Assembly (NCBI RefSeq): GCF_900142565.1
Contig: NZ_FRBH01000005.1
Span: 186,001 to 250,000 of the forward strand
Direction: 5' to 3'
Length of the DNA stretch: 64,000 nucleotides
From: Chishuiella changwenlii
Lineage (GTDB): Bacteria > Bacteroidota > Bacteroidia > Flavobacteriales > Weeksellaceae
This document shows, in pieces, positions 22,392-30,118 of this stretch. The stretch's first letter is position 1. Every line of letters begins with the position of its first letter. Made by a program: the position numbers and the translations under genes. The notes beneath the pieces were generated by a model, which was not told the origin of the DNA, searched no databases, and was given only the letters and a program-made list of their open reading frames with translations.

Positions 22392-23483
22392 ATGAACGAG
22401 CTTGAAATAAAAGATGTTATAGAACAATTATCAAATAATTTATTTACTATTTCTGAATACAAGAAATACTGGTTAATCAGAACACAATCTGGAAGTTTAT
22501 ATGACTTATTTATAGATTATAAAATTGTTGGATTAGATCATTCAGAGATAAAATTATCTGAGATAAATGATATTTGTAATGAAAATAATAAAAAAGAATC
22601 TCTAGAAAAACTAAAACAAAAGCTATCAAATTATTATGATAAATTTGACTTAGATGACGATATTACTCCACGTAAGTTAGGTTTAATAGCTGGACAAGTT
22701 TATAAGTTTTACAAAGAGTTAAAAAAAGGTGATATAGTTATTATCCCTTCTACAAATTCAGAAATAATTAGTTTTGGTGAGATAACGGAAGGGTTAATTG
22801 CAGAATTAAAACCTGAAGAAAAAAGAGTTTTTGATTATGATTATCCTTTATTAAAACGTGTAAAATGGATCAAAGAAATAAGACGTGATAGACTTGACCC
22901 ATATTTATACAAAATGTTCACTAACCACCAGGCTATCTGCGATATAAGTAGTTATGCAGAAGTAATTGAACGGTCTTTGAATGACTTATTTGTTATTAAT
23001 GATGAAGCTCATAATGTTATAAGAGTTGAGGCAGAGGTTGTAAAGGCTAAAGATTTATTTGGTCTAGGATTTGAGCTGTTAGATTTAGTTGATGAATTTT
23101 GTAATCATTACAATATTAGTGACGTTTCATCTGATGATTTTGAAGTATCTGTTAATATAAATAGTCCTGGAAATGTAGATTTAAAATCAAAAACTAAAAA
23201 AGGTATCCTGATTGCTTCCTTAATTATTGCGACAATGGGTGGAGGTCTAGAATATGGTGATTTTTCAATTAAAACTAATGGAATTCCTGGACTAATAACT
23301 TCGATTTCTCAGTTTCTTGATGATAGAAGTCAAAGAATAATTTCAGAAAATCAAGCAGTAACGAATGATGCTATGAAAAAAGATATTTGGAATAAATATA
23401 AGAATAGTTTAAAAATTAAAGATCCTGAGGAATTAAAAGATTTTTTAAAACAATTCGATAAGAATCAAGATTTACCAAAATAA
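22392..23483 (+). CDS. Putative sensor with PUA/Mrr-N-like fold and one membrane segment
   Basis: Not a family I can name with certainty. Residues 85-215 look like the N-terminal small-barrel domain seen in some restriction and defence proteins: ITPRKLGLIAGQVYKFYKEL, KKGDIVIIPSTNSEIISFGE (111-130), LLKRVKWIKEIRRDRLDPYL and MFTNHQAICDISSYAEVIER. A helical linker (216-250) leads to a hydrophobic stretch (about 268-282, GILIASLIIATMGGGLEYGD), then a charged helical tail. The layout, ligand-sensing domain plus a single membrane-active segment, is that of abortive-infection effectors. It is followed after 32 bases by a two-helix membrane protein, likely a partner. Confidence 0.7.
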   Translation: MNELEIKDVIEQLSNNLFTISEYKKYWLIRTQSGSLYDLFIDYKIVGLDHSEIKLSEINDICNENNKKESLEKLKQKLSNYYDKFDLDDDITPRKLGLIAGQVYKFYKELKKGDIVIIPSTNSEIISFGEITEGLIAELKPEEKRVFDYDYPLLKRVKWIKEIRRDRLDPYLYKMFTNHQAICDISSYAEVIERSLNDLFVINDEAHNVIRVEAEVVKAKDLFGLGFELLDLVDEFCNHYNISDVSSDDFEVSVNINSPGNVDLKSKTKKGILIASLIIATMGGGLEYGDFSIKTNGIPGLITSISQFLDDRSQRIISENQAVTNDAMKKDIWNKYKNSLKIKDPEELKDFLKQFDKNQDLPK

Positions 23484-23515
23484 TTTTATAATTTTACAAT
23501 ATAAAAATAAGTAAA

Positions 23516-23725
23516 ATGAACATCCTATTAAATACAATTTCTGTTATTGCAACGTTTATTGTTAGTGTAGGTCTTTTATGGCTTATTCTAGATAATACAA
23601 TTGGAAGGTTTAGATTTATGAAATCAACTTTTAATTGGTATGGTTTTCAAATGAAAGATCTTATATTTATATCTCTTTCTAGTTTATTTATACTTTGTTT
23701 TTTTGATTTTTATTTACCTTATTAA
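23516..23725 (+). CDS. Small two-helix membrane protein, 69 aa
   Basis: Two hydrophobic helices (residues about 5-24 and 46-66) joined by a short polar loop with RFRFMKSTFNWYGFQMKD. It lies 32 bases after the 22392 gene without an inverted repeat of its own, and a terminator follows, so the two form an operon. Not recognised; an accessory or immunity subunit of the upstream protein is inferred from position. Confidence 0.65.
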   Translation: MNILLNTISVIATFIVSVGLLWLILDNTIGRFRFMKSTFNWYGFQMKDLIFISLSSLFILCFFDFYLPY

Positions 23726-23730
23726 TAGAC

Positions 23731-23751
23731 AAACCCTTAATTTAAGGGTTT
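23731..23751 (+). terminator. Terminator of the 22392-23725 operon
   Basis: AAACCCTTA-att-TAAGGGTTT followed by CTTTTT. Confidence 0.85.
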
Positions 23752-23955
23752 CTTTTTAACCCAAAAACAACATTAATAAATTTGTTTTATTATTTGTCTT
23801 TCGTAAATAACAATACAAAAATCTTCTTTTGAAGCTTTTTTTACCTTGTTATTAAAAAAATTCTAAACACTAAAAAATATTTTAGAATAATATATAATTA
23901 CCTAAATAAATTGTAATAATTTTCTAATTTTATTGTATTTATAATTCAATAAATT

Positions 23956-24009
23956 ATGTGTTTTCATGTCAAAGTAACAAAGAAGAAAGAGCAAATAGAG
24001 AGTAAATAA
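23956..24009 (+). pseudogene. Relic of an SRAP (HMCES/YedK) gene start
   Basis: ATG at 23956 begins MCFHVKVTKKKEQIE and stops after 17 codons. The start MCF-x-V-x-x-TK is characteristic of SRAP-domain proteins, whose Cys2 becomes the catalytic thiol that cross-links abasic sites. Only this 5' end remains. It shows that a SRAP gene once stood in this island. Confidence 0.45.
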
Positions 24010-24104
24010 ATTTTAAACTAGATGCTATTCAATTAAATGAAGAAGATACTGTGTTGATTCTTGGAGTCGTAAATAATCTAGTAAGACAAAAAAGAAAAAT
24101 CTAA
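24006..24104 (+). pseudogene. Relic of a C-terminal repressor-like tail
   Basis: A frame without a start reads INFKLDAIQLNEEDTVLILG and ends NNLVRQKRKI with stop at 24104. The pattern (helix, acidic turn, hydrophobic helix, basic end) resembles the C-terminal end of small XRE-family proteins. Probably the 3' scar of a deleted gene joined to the SRAP relic. Confidence 0.35.
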
Positions 24105-24126
24105 ATACACAGATAAATAAAAAATA

Positions 24127-24147
24127 AAAGCTCTTTTAAAGAGCTTT
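24127..24147. terminator. Terminator, GCTC stem
   Basis: AAAGCTCTTT-t-AAAGAGCTTT, followed by ATTGTTTTT. It overlaps the stop of the convergent 24146 gene and can act in both directions. Confidence 0.75.
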
Positions 24148-24442
24148 ATTGTTTTTCTATAATTTCATCAATGATTTTAATTACTTCTTTGTAATATTCT
24201 TTTAAAATATCTAGGTTCTCTGGATAATCTAATCTAAAATAATTAGGATTATTAGGCTCTTTTAAATCATTAACATGAAGATAAATTTCTGTTAAACGTT
24301 CAAAATAAGGTATCTTCTTATTTTGTATAATATCAAAAAGAACTCTAGCTATTAAACTTTGTAAATAAAGACTTTTCTCATTTTCAATCTCAAGCATTAA
24401 CTGCCTTTTTTTCCAATCTAGATCTAAAACATCAATTTTCAT
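24146..24442 (-). CDS. Small helical cargo protein, 98 aa
   Basis: Not recognised. A charged, helical protein (MKIDVLDLDWKKRQLMLEIE..., ending EVIKIIDEIIEKQ) without signal peptide or membrane segment. It is one of two small leftward genes between the cargo island and the integrase. Confidence 0.65.
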   Translation of the reverse strand: MKIDVLDLDWKKRQLMLEIENEKSLYLQSLIARVLFDIIQNKKIPYFERLTEIYLHVNDLKEPNNPNYFRLDYPENLDILKEYYKEVIKIIDEIIEKQ

Positions 24443-24489
24443 TAAAAATTTTATTTGATTTAAATATACTCATTAATGAGTATACATGG

Positions 24490-24885
24490 CTATATTTTAT
24501 AAAACTTTTTATGATTTATCAAAAAATCTTTTAATGAGTGTCTTTCGAAATTAGATTCATCAGGAACTTTAATAGGTAATATAAATTTGGGTTCATTTTT
24601 CTTCCAATTTGATTTTAAACCAGATAAAGTAAAATGTGCTGAAATACCAGGACCTAATTGTACAGCTTGAATAATATGTATTATAGTTTTTTCTGCATTT
24701 AAAAATAAACAGATACCTGAGTTGTTATTAAATTCCCAATTTTCTGGTTCATTATATTCATCTATTAAATTGTTTATATCTAATTTAATTAACTCCCCTA
24801 TTTCAATATCTTTCATTGAGGAATTTCTGTAATTAAATGAATAGCAATCAATTAGTTTTTCAATTTCATTAAGTTTCATGTTCAT
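24490..24885 (-). CDS. Cargo protein of unknown function, 131 aa
   Basis: Not recognised. Soluble alpha/beta protein; strands such as GICLFLNAEKTIIHIIQAVQ and PKFILPIKVPDESN are visible. ATG at 24885 is preceded four codons earlier by nothing in frame; a second ATG two codons on is equally good. It lies between the integrase and the 24146 gene, and may be cargo or an integrase-linked accessory gene. Confidence 0.65.
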   Translation of the reverse strand: MNMKLNEIEKLIDCYSFNYRNSSMKDIEIGELIKLDINNLIDEYNEPENWEFNNNSGICLFLNAEKTIIHIIQAVQLGPGISAHFTLSGLKSNWKKNEPKFILPIKVPDESNFERHSLKDFLINHKKFYKI

Positions 24886-24993
24886 GTGTTAGGTTTTTTA
24901 TTTAAAAACAAACATAATCAAAATGAAACTATTATGTTCAAAAAAAACGGTAAAACTATTGCTGTTTTTTGACAGTATTTGGATGATAATATA

Positions 24994-26280
24994 TTATTCA
25001 AACACTGTTTCAATTATCTTTAAATGCTCCATATCTTGAATTTCATAAGGTGTAGCTCCCTGGTACCCCATTGATACACTATTGTTAGAATGTCCCATTA
25101 AATTTTCAATAATCATTTGATTTATCATAAGATTTCCAGCGATAGTTCTAAATGTATATCGCATTGTTTTAGACCTCAGTTTACTATCTGAAAAATAAAA
25201 TTGTTTATCTATTTTTCTGCACGAATTATTAAATCTTTCAATAGCTAAACGATATCCCTTATAATCTTCTTTAACACTTGGAATGAATGAAAAAATAAAT
25301 TGACTTTCTTTAGTTCCTAATTCATCAATTATATGTAATGCAGTATCGAATAACTTATTACTAATTGTTTTTCCTCCGTTATTTAATCTTTTATTTTTGT
25401 GTCGCTTAAATATTATTCTTCCATCCTTTATATCTGACCATTTTAAATGAGATAGATCTTCAAAGTCTACACCTCCTATCAATAATTGGAACATATGTAT
25501 TTTCTTTACCAGATCATATGAAAAAAACAAATTAGAACCCAAATCATCAAAATCAGTATTAAAATATTTTTTGAGTGAATTTAGAGAATAATTCTTCTTA
25601 ACATTTGATTCTTCTACTGCTTTCCGTTTAATTAATTTAAAAGGGTTCTCAGCTTTGACGTTGTATTTTTCATACTTATGAGCTTCATTAAAAACAATTG
25701 CATATCTTAAAAAATAACTATTAATAGTTCTATTAGAAAGTTGTTTAATTTTTCTTTCACTCTCATGTTGTTTAAAATATAAATCAAGATCATTAACAAG
25801 ACTGTAATCAATTTGATTAATATCTATATCATTTATTTTCTTAGCCGTTAAAAACATCTTGAAATGGTTTAAAGCAGATTTAAATAAATTTACATTTTCG
25901 TGTTTTTGCGTCTTATTATCAATAAATAAATTATAAAAAGCTACAAATCCTATAGTTTCTCTTTTCCTCTTTAATTCTAATAATTTAGCTTCTAAAACTT
26001 TAATTTCTAAATCTTCATCACTAATAGGTATGCCGTTTTTAAAAACTTCAAACGCAGCATCTAAATCTAATTTATTTTTGTTACAGTATTCTATCTTCCC
26101 ATCAATTTCAAATTGAACTCTTCTAACTTCAATATCATTAATTAATTCTTTAGATTGCTGATACTTTTTAAGTGAAATATGTCTGTAAGATCTACTGCCG
26201 ATTTCGTATATCCTAATTCTTAATCTATAACCTTTCTTTGTGGCAATTCTAGGATCAACTATAATTTGAGCACTAATCAT
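24994..26280 (-). CDS. Tyrosine recombinase (phage integrase)
   Basis: A 428-residue integrase that would catalyse insertion and excision of the element. Residues about 100-210 are the SAM-like core-binding domain (FVAFYNLFIDNKTQKHENVN). In the catalytic domain the second Arg is in SKTMRYTFRT with Lys at the usual His place, then His in MGHSNNSVSMGY and the nucleophile Tyr nine residues later. The first catalytic Arg is not at the expected place in LIGGVDFEDLSHLKW (Gly or Asp there), as in some Bacteroidota integrases. Located at the right end of the element, reading inward. Confidence 0.95.
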   Translation of the reverse strand: MISAQIIVDPRIATKKGYRLRIRIYEIGSRSYRHISLKKYQQSKELINDIEVRRVQFEIDGKIEYCNKNKLDLDAAFEVFKNGIPISDEDLEIKVLEAKLLELKRKRETIGFVAFYNLFIDNKTQKHENVNLFKSALNHFKMFLTAKKINDIDINQIDYSLVNDLDLYFKQHESERKIKQLSNRTINSYFLRYAIVFNEAHKYEKYNVKAENPFKLIKRKAVEESNVKKNYSLNSLKKYFNTDFDDLGSNLFFSYDLVKKIHMFQLLIGGVDFEDLSHLKWSDIKDGRIIFKRHKNKRLNNGGKTISNKLFDTALHIIDELGTKESQFIFSFIPSVKEDYKGYRLAIERFNNSCRKIDKQFYFSDSKLRSKTMRYTFRTIAGNLMINQMIIENLMGHSNNSVSMGYQGATPYEIQDMEHLKIIETVFE

Positions 26281-26316
26281 TGTTTGCGTAATTTAAATTC
26301 TACGCAAACAAAAATA
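26280..26316 (-). promoter_or_regulatory. Integrase promoter with 11-base palindrome
   Basis: Minus-strand TATTTTTG (26316-26309) is a perfect -7 box. Immediately downstream, TTGTTTGCGTA (26280-26290) and TACGCAAACAA (26301-26311) form a perfect 11-base inverted repeat covering the transcription start and the integrase start codon. It could be an operator for integrase control or a stem sequestering the start. Confidence 0.65.
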
Positions 26317-26737
26317 CATATTTAAACTTATTACACCACTTTATTGCATACAATTACCTTTTACCACACACTTAAATTAAGCGTATATGTAATTGATAAA
26401 TAGTAAGTTAATTTGTATATTATTAATATTAAGTATTTTATAGAAAATAAAGATATTTTCATCCGTTGTGAAAACATTTAGAGCCTCGACTATCTTCGGG
26501 GCATTTTTTTTATTCAATTCATCATTAGACACTTAAAAAAATATTAAACACTCTAATATTTTCTCAATTAATTTTCACGCAAAGATTACTCAAACTTTGT
26601 TTCAGTAACCATAAATAGTTGGATTTGTTTACCCTCTCGCTTTTCAAATATACCACTTAAATACCACTAGTTAATCTTTAATTAGGAATTTAGATAAATT
26701 CTGCACATCTTTAGGTCAACAAAAAATATCATTCAAG
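26281..26737. other. Gene-free boundary region, candidate attachment site
   Basis: No gene in these 457 bases. They contain the integrase promoter palindrome, a rightward terminator at 26483-26511 that has no gene of its own upstream inside the element, and AT-rich sequence leading to the flavin reductase. The orphan terminator may be the 3' end of a host transcript interrupted or reconstituted by integration, so attR is probably here. No tRNA is recognisable. Confidence 0.5.
26483..26511 (+). terminator. Orphan rightward terminator
   Basis: GCCTCGA (26483-26489) pairs with TCGGGGC (26496-26502) with one T-G pair, followed by A and eight T. No rightward gene precedes it within 2.3 kb. Confidence 0.7.
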
Positions 26738-27613
26738 ATGCTTACAAAGTCATTTGAACCTAATACAAAAACTTTCAATAATTTAATAAAACATGCTGTC
26801 TCGCCTCGCCCTATTTGTTTTGCAAGTACAATAGATAAAGATGGCAATGTAAATCTAAGTCCGTTTTCATTTTTTAATTTAATGGGACAAAATCCACCTA
26901 TCTGTGTATTTTCTCCTTTACGCAAAATGAGAGACGGATCAACAAAGCACACGTTAGATAATATTTTAGAGCATTCTGAATGTGTTATAAATATTGTAGA
27001 TTATAATATCGTACAACAACAATCATTAGCAAGCGTTGAATATCCAAAAGGAGTGAATGAATTTGAGAAAGCTGGATTAACAGCTATTCCGTCCGAAATT
27101 GTAAAACCTCCTCGTGTTGCGGAAAGTCCTTTTCAGTTAGAATGTAAAGTGAGAGATGTAATTTCTATAACAAATGAACCAGGAGCAGCAAACCTTATTA
27201 TTGCTGAAATAGTACGTATACATGTAAGAGAAGAATTATTAGATGAAAACGAAAATGTATCTCCTTACGATTTAGACTTAGTTGCCAGATTAGGAGATGA
27301 CTTTTATTCTCGACTAATACCTGAATCTATTTTCGAAGTAGCTAAGCCTACAAGAACTATCGGATTAGGAATTGACAATTTACCAACCGAAGTAAAAAAC
27401 TCAAAATTCTTAACAGGAAATAATTTAGGTCAATTAGGAAATGTAGAAACTTTACCTACAGATGAAATGGTTGAAAAATTTAAACATCAACTAGAAGAGC
27501 GTTTAGATTTAGAAAAATTTAAACCGATTGAAGTTAGACATCAAGTTGTAGCCAAATTATTAGAACAAGGAGATGTTAATAGTGCTTGGTTTTGGTTATT
27601 AATGAAAATATAA
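26738..27613 (+). CDS. Flavin reductase family protein
   Basis: A 291-residue FMN-binding split-barrel protein (PF01613). N-terminal AVSPRPICFASTIDKDGNVN and LSPFSFFNLMGQNPPICVFS are the flavin-binding core; GSTKHTLDNIL and CVINIVDYN continue the fold. The C-terminal 90 residues are an extension typical of Bacteroidota members. It probably reduces or carries FMN for a partner enzyme; the substrate is unknown. First host gene after the element; it lies 10 bases before the YqaE-type gene. Confidence 0.9.
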   Translation: MLTKSFEPNTKTFNNLIKHAVSPRPICFASTIDKDGNVNLSPFSFFNLMGQNPPICVFSPLRKMRDGSTKHTLDNILEHSECVINIVDYNIVQQQSLASVEYPKGVNEFEKAGLTAIPSEIVKPPRVAESPFQLECKVRDVISITNEPGAANLIIAEIVRIHVREELLDENENVSPYDLDLVARLGDDFYSRLIPESIFEVAKPTRTIGLGIDNLPTEVKNSKFLTGNNLGQLGNVETLPTDEMVEKFKHQLEERLDLEKFKPIEVRHQVVAKLLEQGDVNSAWFWLLMKI

Positions 27614-27623
27614 TTTTATACAT

Positions 27624-27806
27624 ATGATTCTTATTGCTATACTTCTTCCTCCATTATCTTTTTTATTAAGAGGAAAAATTTTACATGCTATCGTTTGTTT
27701 TATTTTGCAAATAACACTTATTGGCTGGCTACCAGCAGCTATTTGGGCATGTGTATCTTTATTAGATGGACGAAACAAAGCTCGAATAAAGGAACTGAAA
27801 AAATAA
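27624..27806 (+). CDS. YqaE/Pmp3-family small membrane protein
   Basis: A 60-residue protein with two hydrophobic helices: LIAILLPPLSFLLRGKI and AIVCFILQITLIGWLPAAIW, the Pmp3/UPF0057 pattern (the usual PPLGV motif is PPLSF here). Members are stress-linked membrane proteins that affect membrane potential. Downstream of the flavin reductase in a likely operon. Confidence 0.85.
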   Translation: MILIAILLPPLSFLLRGKILHAIVCFILQITLIGWLPAAIWACVSLLDGRNKARIKELKK

Positions 27807-27940
27807 AAATATTTTTCAAGATTTTATATTATTGAATTTTAACTACTTAAAAAATATTTAATATTTTTTTTGTTAATTTTAACAAAACTAGCACGCTTTT
27901 TGTAAATGTTAAAATGGTTTTATAGTTTAAAATAAATAAA

Positions 27941-28408
27941 ATGAAAAAATTATTATTAGCTGCCGTTATGGTATTAGGCGTTGCTCAAGCAAATGCACAA
28001 GATTATAAAAATGCATTAGGACTTGTTGTTGATTTAGGTGATGGTGAAACATTATTCGGACCTCAATTTAAACATTCTTTCGATGGAAGAAATGCAGGTA
28101 ACGTACAAGTTATGTTTGGTGATGGAATAACAACTTTAGGAGCTGATTATACATATAATGAGTCAATAAATGGTGCAAACGGATTAAACTGGTTTGTAGG
28201 TGTTGGTCCACAATTATCTTTTGTTGACGGAGGTCGTTTTGATGACAAAACGTATTTCGCTATTCGTCCACAAGTAGGTTTAGAATATAAAATTCCTAGT
28301 GCTCCATTAGCTTTCCATTTCGATTGGAAACCTTGGTGGAATTTATCTAACGATTCTAATTTTGAAGCAGGAAGATTCTCTTTAGGATTTAAATACACAT
28401 TAAACTAA
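27941..28408 (+). CDS. Small outer-membrane beta-barrel protein
   Basis: Signal peptide MKKLLLAAVMVLGVAQANA, cleavage before QDYKN. The mature 136 residues alternate polar and hydrophobic residues in about eight strands and end SLGFKYTLN, with a terminal Asn after an aromatic-rich strand. This resembles the eight-stranded outer-membrane barrels common in flavobacteria. Function unknown. A TTG (27900) 18 bases before TATAGTTT (27921) may be its promoter. Confidence 0.8.
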   Translation: MKKLLLAAVMVLGVAQANAQDYKNALGLVVDLGDGETLFGPQFKHSFDGRNAGNVQVMFGDGITTLGADYTYNESINGANGLNWFVGVGPQLSFVDGGRFDDKTYFAIRPQVGLEYKIPSAPLAFHFDWKPWWNLSNDSNFEAGRFSLGFKYTLN

Positions 28409-28430
28409 GAAGTTTTTATTAAAAGATAAA

Positions 28431-28462
28431 AAATAGTTATTCAAATTTTTGAATAACTATTT
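28431..28462 (+). terminator. Terminator of the outer-membrane protein gene
   Basis: AAATAGTTATTCAAA and TTTGAATAACTATTT, 15-base perfect arms, then T run. Confidence 0.9.
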
Positions 28463-28641
28463 TTTTTATACAGCAACTTAAATTTCATAGACAATTAATA
28501 ATTCATTAATTTTGAAACAAATTGTATCGTACTTTAGATTTAATCTAAGACAAATTAGAGATTTAGTCCATAATTTGATTATTCAAGATATAATTCCGAA
28601 TTTTAACCTTATTATTAATATTTAATAATACATTTCAAAAA

Positions 28642-29520
28642 ATGAAACAATTAGTTGGGACAGGAGTTGCTTTAGTTACACCTTTTCATGAAGATGGTAG
28701 CGTAGATTACGTAAGTTTAGAAAAATTAGTTAATTATAATATAGATGGTGGTGTAGACTACTTGGTTATATTAGGAACAACAGCTGAAGCTGCAACATTA
28801 ACAAATGATGAAAAGAAAAAGGTAATAGAAACTATAAAGAAGGCTAATAATAAACGTGTTCCATTAGTTTTAGGAATTGGAGGCAATAATACTGCTGAAG
28901 TTATAAAAGAATACCAAGAAACTGATTTAAGCGAATATTGTGCAATTCTTACTGTTTCTCCTTATTATAATAAACCAAACCAAGAAGGTATCTATCAGCA
29001 TTATAAAGCTATTGCAGAAAGCACTGATGCCAATATTATTTTGTACAATGTACCTGGTAGAACGGGTTCTAACATAGATCCAGAAACAACAATTCGTTTA
29101 GCAAATGAATTTAAAAATATTGTTGCAATAAAAGAAGCTTCACCAAATTTCTTGCAGTCAACAGATATTTTAAGAACAAACAATCGCGAAGATTTTCATA
29201 TAATATCAGGTGATGATGAATATGCTTTACCTATGGTATTAGCTGGAGGATCTGGAGTTATTTCTGTTATAGCACAAGGGCTTCCTCAATTATTTTCTTC
29301 GATGATAAAAGAAGGATTAAATAGAGATGTAAATGCTGCTTATGAAAAACACTATAAAGCGGTAGAAATTACTCGAGCTATTTTTGAAGAAGGTAATCCA
29401 TGTGGAATTAAAACAGTTTTATCTAACAAAGGAATTTGTTCAGCTCAAACTAGATTACCTTTAGTACCAGCTTCAGAAGAGTTAACTAACAAAATAAATC
29501 AATTATTAATAAATATTTAA
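28642..29520 (+). CDS. dapA: 4-hydroxy-tetrahydrodipicolinate synthase
   Basis: Condenses pyruvate with aspartate semialdehyde in the first committed step of lysine and diaminopimelate synthesis, in the cytoplasm. The TIM barrel shows LVTPFHEDGSVD, the GTTAEAATL Thr pair, SPYYNKPNQEGIYQHYKAI with the catalytic Tyr, YNVPGRTG, and the Schiff-base Lys in IVAIKEAS (about residue 164). Length 292 is standard. The ferritin gene follows after 11 bases. Confidence 0.97.
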   Translation: MKQLVGTGVALVTPFHEDGSVDYVSLEKLVNYNIDGGVDYLVILGTTAEAATLTNDEKKKVIETIKKANNKRVPLVLGIGGNNTAEVIKEYQETDLSEYCAILTVSPYYNKPNQEGIYQHYKAIAESTDANIILYNVPGRTGSNIDPETTIRLANEFKNIVAIKEASPNFLQSTDILRTNNREDFHIISGDDEYALPMVLAGGSGVISVIAQGLPQLFSSMIKEGLNRDVNAAYEKHYKAVEITRAIFEEGNPCGIKTVLSNKGICSAQTRLPLVPASEELTNKINQLLINI

Positions 29521-29531
29521 AACAAACAACT

Positions 29532-30038
29532 ATGATAAAAGACAATGTATTAGAAGCTTTAAATAAGCAAATCAAATTAGAAGGTGACTCTTCTCAATTA
29601 TACCTTGCAATGGCTTCTTGGGCAGAAGTTAAAGGATTAGAAGGAACAGCAAATTTCTTATATGGACATGCTGACGAAGAGCGTACACACATGTTAAAGT
29701 TGGTAAAATTTATCAATGAAAGAGGTGGAAAAGCTCACATTCCTCAAATAGAAGAACCAAAACAAGATTTTTCTACATTAAAAGATATATTTACAGCAAT
29801 TCTTAATCACGAAATTTTCGTTTCAGATTCTATTAACGAAATCGTAGGATTAACATTAAAAGAAAGTGATTATTCAACTCACAATTTCTTACAATGGTAT
29901 GTTTCTGAGCAAATTGAAGAAGAAAAATTAGCAAGAAATATATTAGATAAATTAGACCTTATTGGTTCTGATAAAGGTGGATTATATTTATTTGATCGTG
30001 ATATTGTAACAATAAGTGTTGCGCCAGCAGGAGAATAA
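29532..30038 (+). CDS. ftn: Ferritin (bacterial non-heme)
   Basis: A 168-residue four-helix ferritin that oxidises Fe(II) and stores iron. Ferroxidase ligands are visible: Glu in QIKLEGDSSQLYLAMASW, the HADEERTHMLKLV motif (Glu and His), and QWYVSEQIEEEKLAR with Gln/Glu. The order and length match bacterial FtnA. It lies 11 bases after dapA and may be co-transcribed. Confidence 0.95.
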   Translation: MIKDNVLEALNKQIKLEGDSSQLYLAMASWAEVKGLEGTANFLYGHADEERTHMLKLVKFINERGGKAHIPQIEEPKQDFSTLKDIFTAILNHEIFVSDSINEIVGLTLKESDYSTHNFLQWYVSEQIEEEKLARNILDKLDLIGSDKGGLYLFDRDIVTISVAPAGE

Positions 30039-30106
30039 ATTAAAATTTTGAGATTTTATTAAGAGGATTAGAGAATATTTTTTATACTTTAGTCCTCAAA
30101 TTTTAT

Positions 30107-30114
30107 TAAATTTG
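30107..30114 (+). promoter_or_regulatory. -7 box of the bamD operon
   Basis: TAAATTTG is a perfect Bacteroidota -7 box, ending only five bases before the bamD ATG, so the transcript would be almost leaderless. No TTG is seen at the expected -33 distance. Confidence 0.65.
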
Positions 30115-30118
30115 CAGA

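Larger units (their letters stand above)
1..26500. mobile_element. Integrated temperate phage / phage-like element (right part)
   Basis: The span holds a tyrosine integrase at its right end (24994-26280), a CI/Cro-like control region (12.7-14.6 kb), a leftward replication and recombination module (RecT, SMC-like ATPase, MBL, exonuclease, DUF4373 protein) and a moron-like cargo island. Genes to the right of 26.7 kb are ordinary metabolic genes. No capsid, tail or lysis gene is visible, so these must lie left of position 1 if this is a complete prophage; an integrative element of another type is possible. The right border is placed by inference between 26.3 and 26.7 kb and the left border is not in the window. 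Confidence 0.85.

Noticed and set aside
24146-24885. Toxin-antitoxin pair next to the integrase
   Set aside because: The two small genes are 47 bases apart, do not overlap, and show no motif of a known toxin or antitoxin family.
26483-26502. tRNA or tmRNA 3' end as attachment site
   Set aside because: The hairpin has a terminator shape; no acceptor stem, T-loop (GTTCGA) or CCA end is present upstream or downstream.
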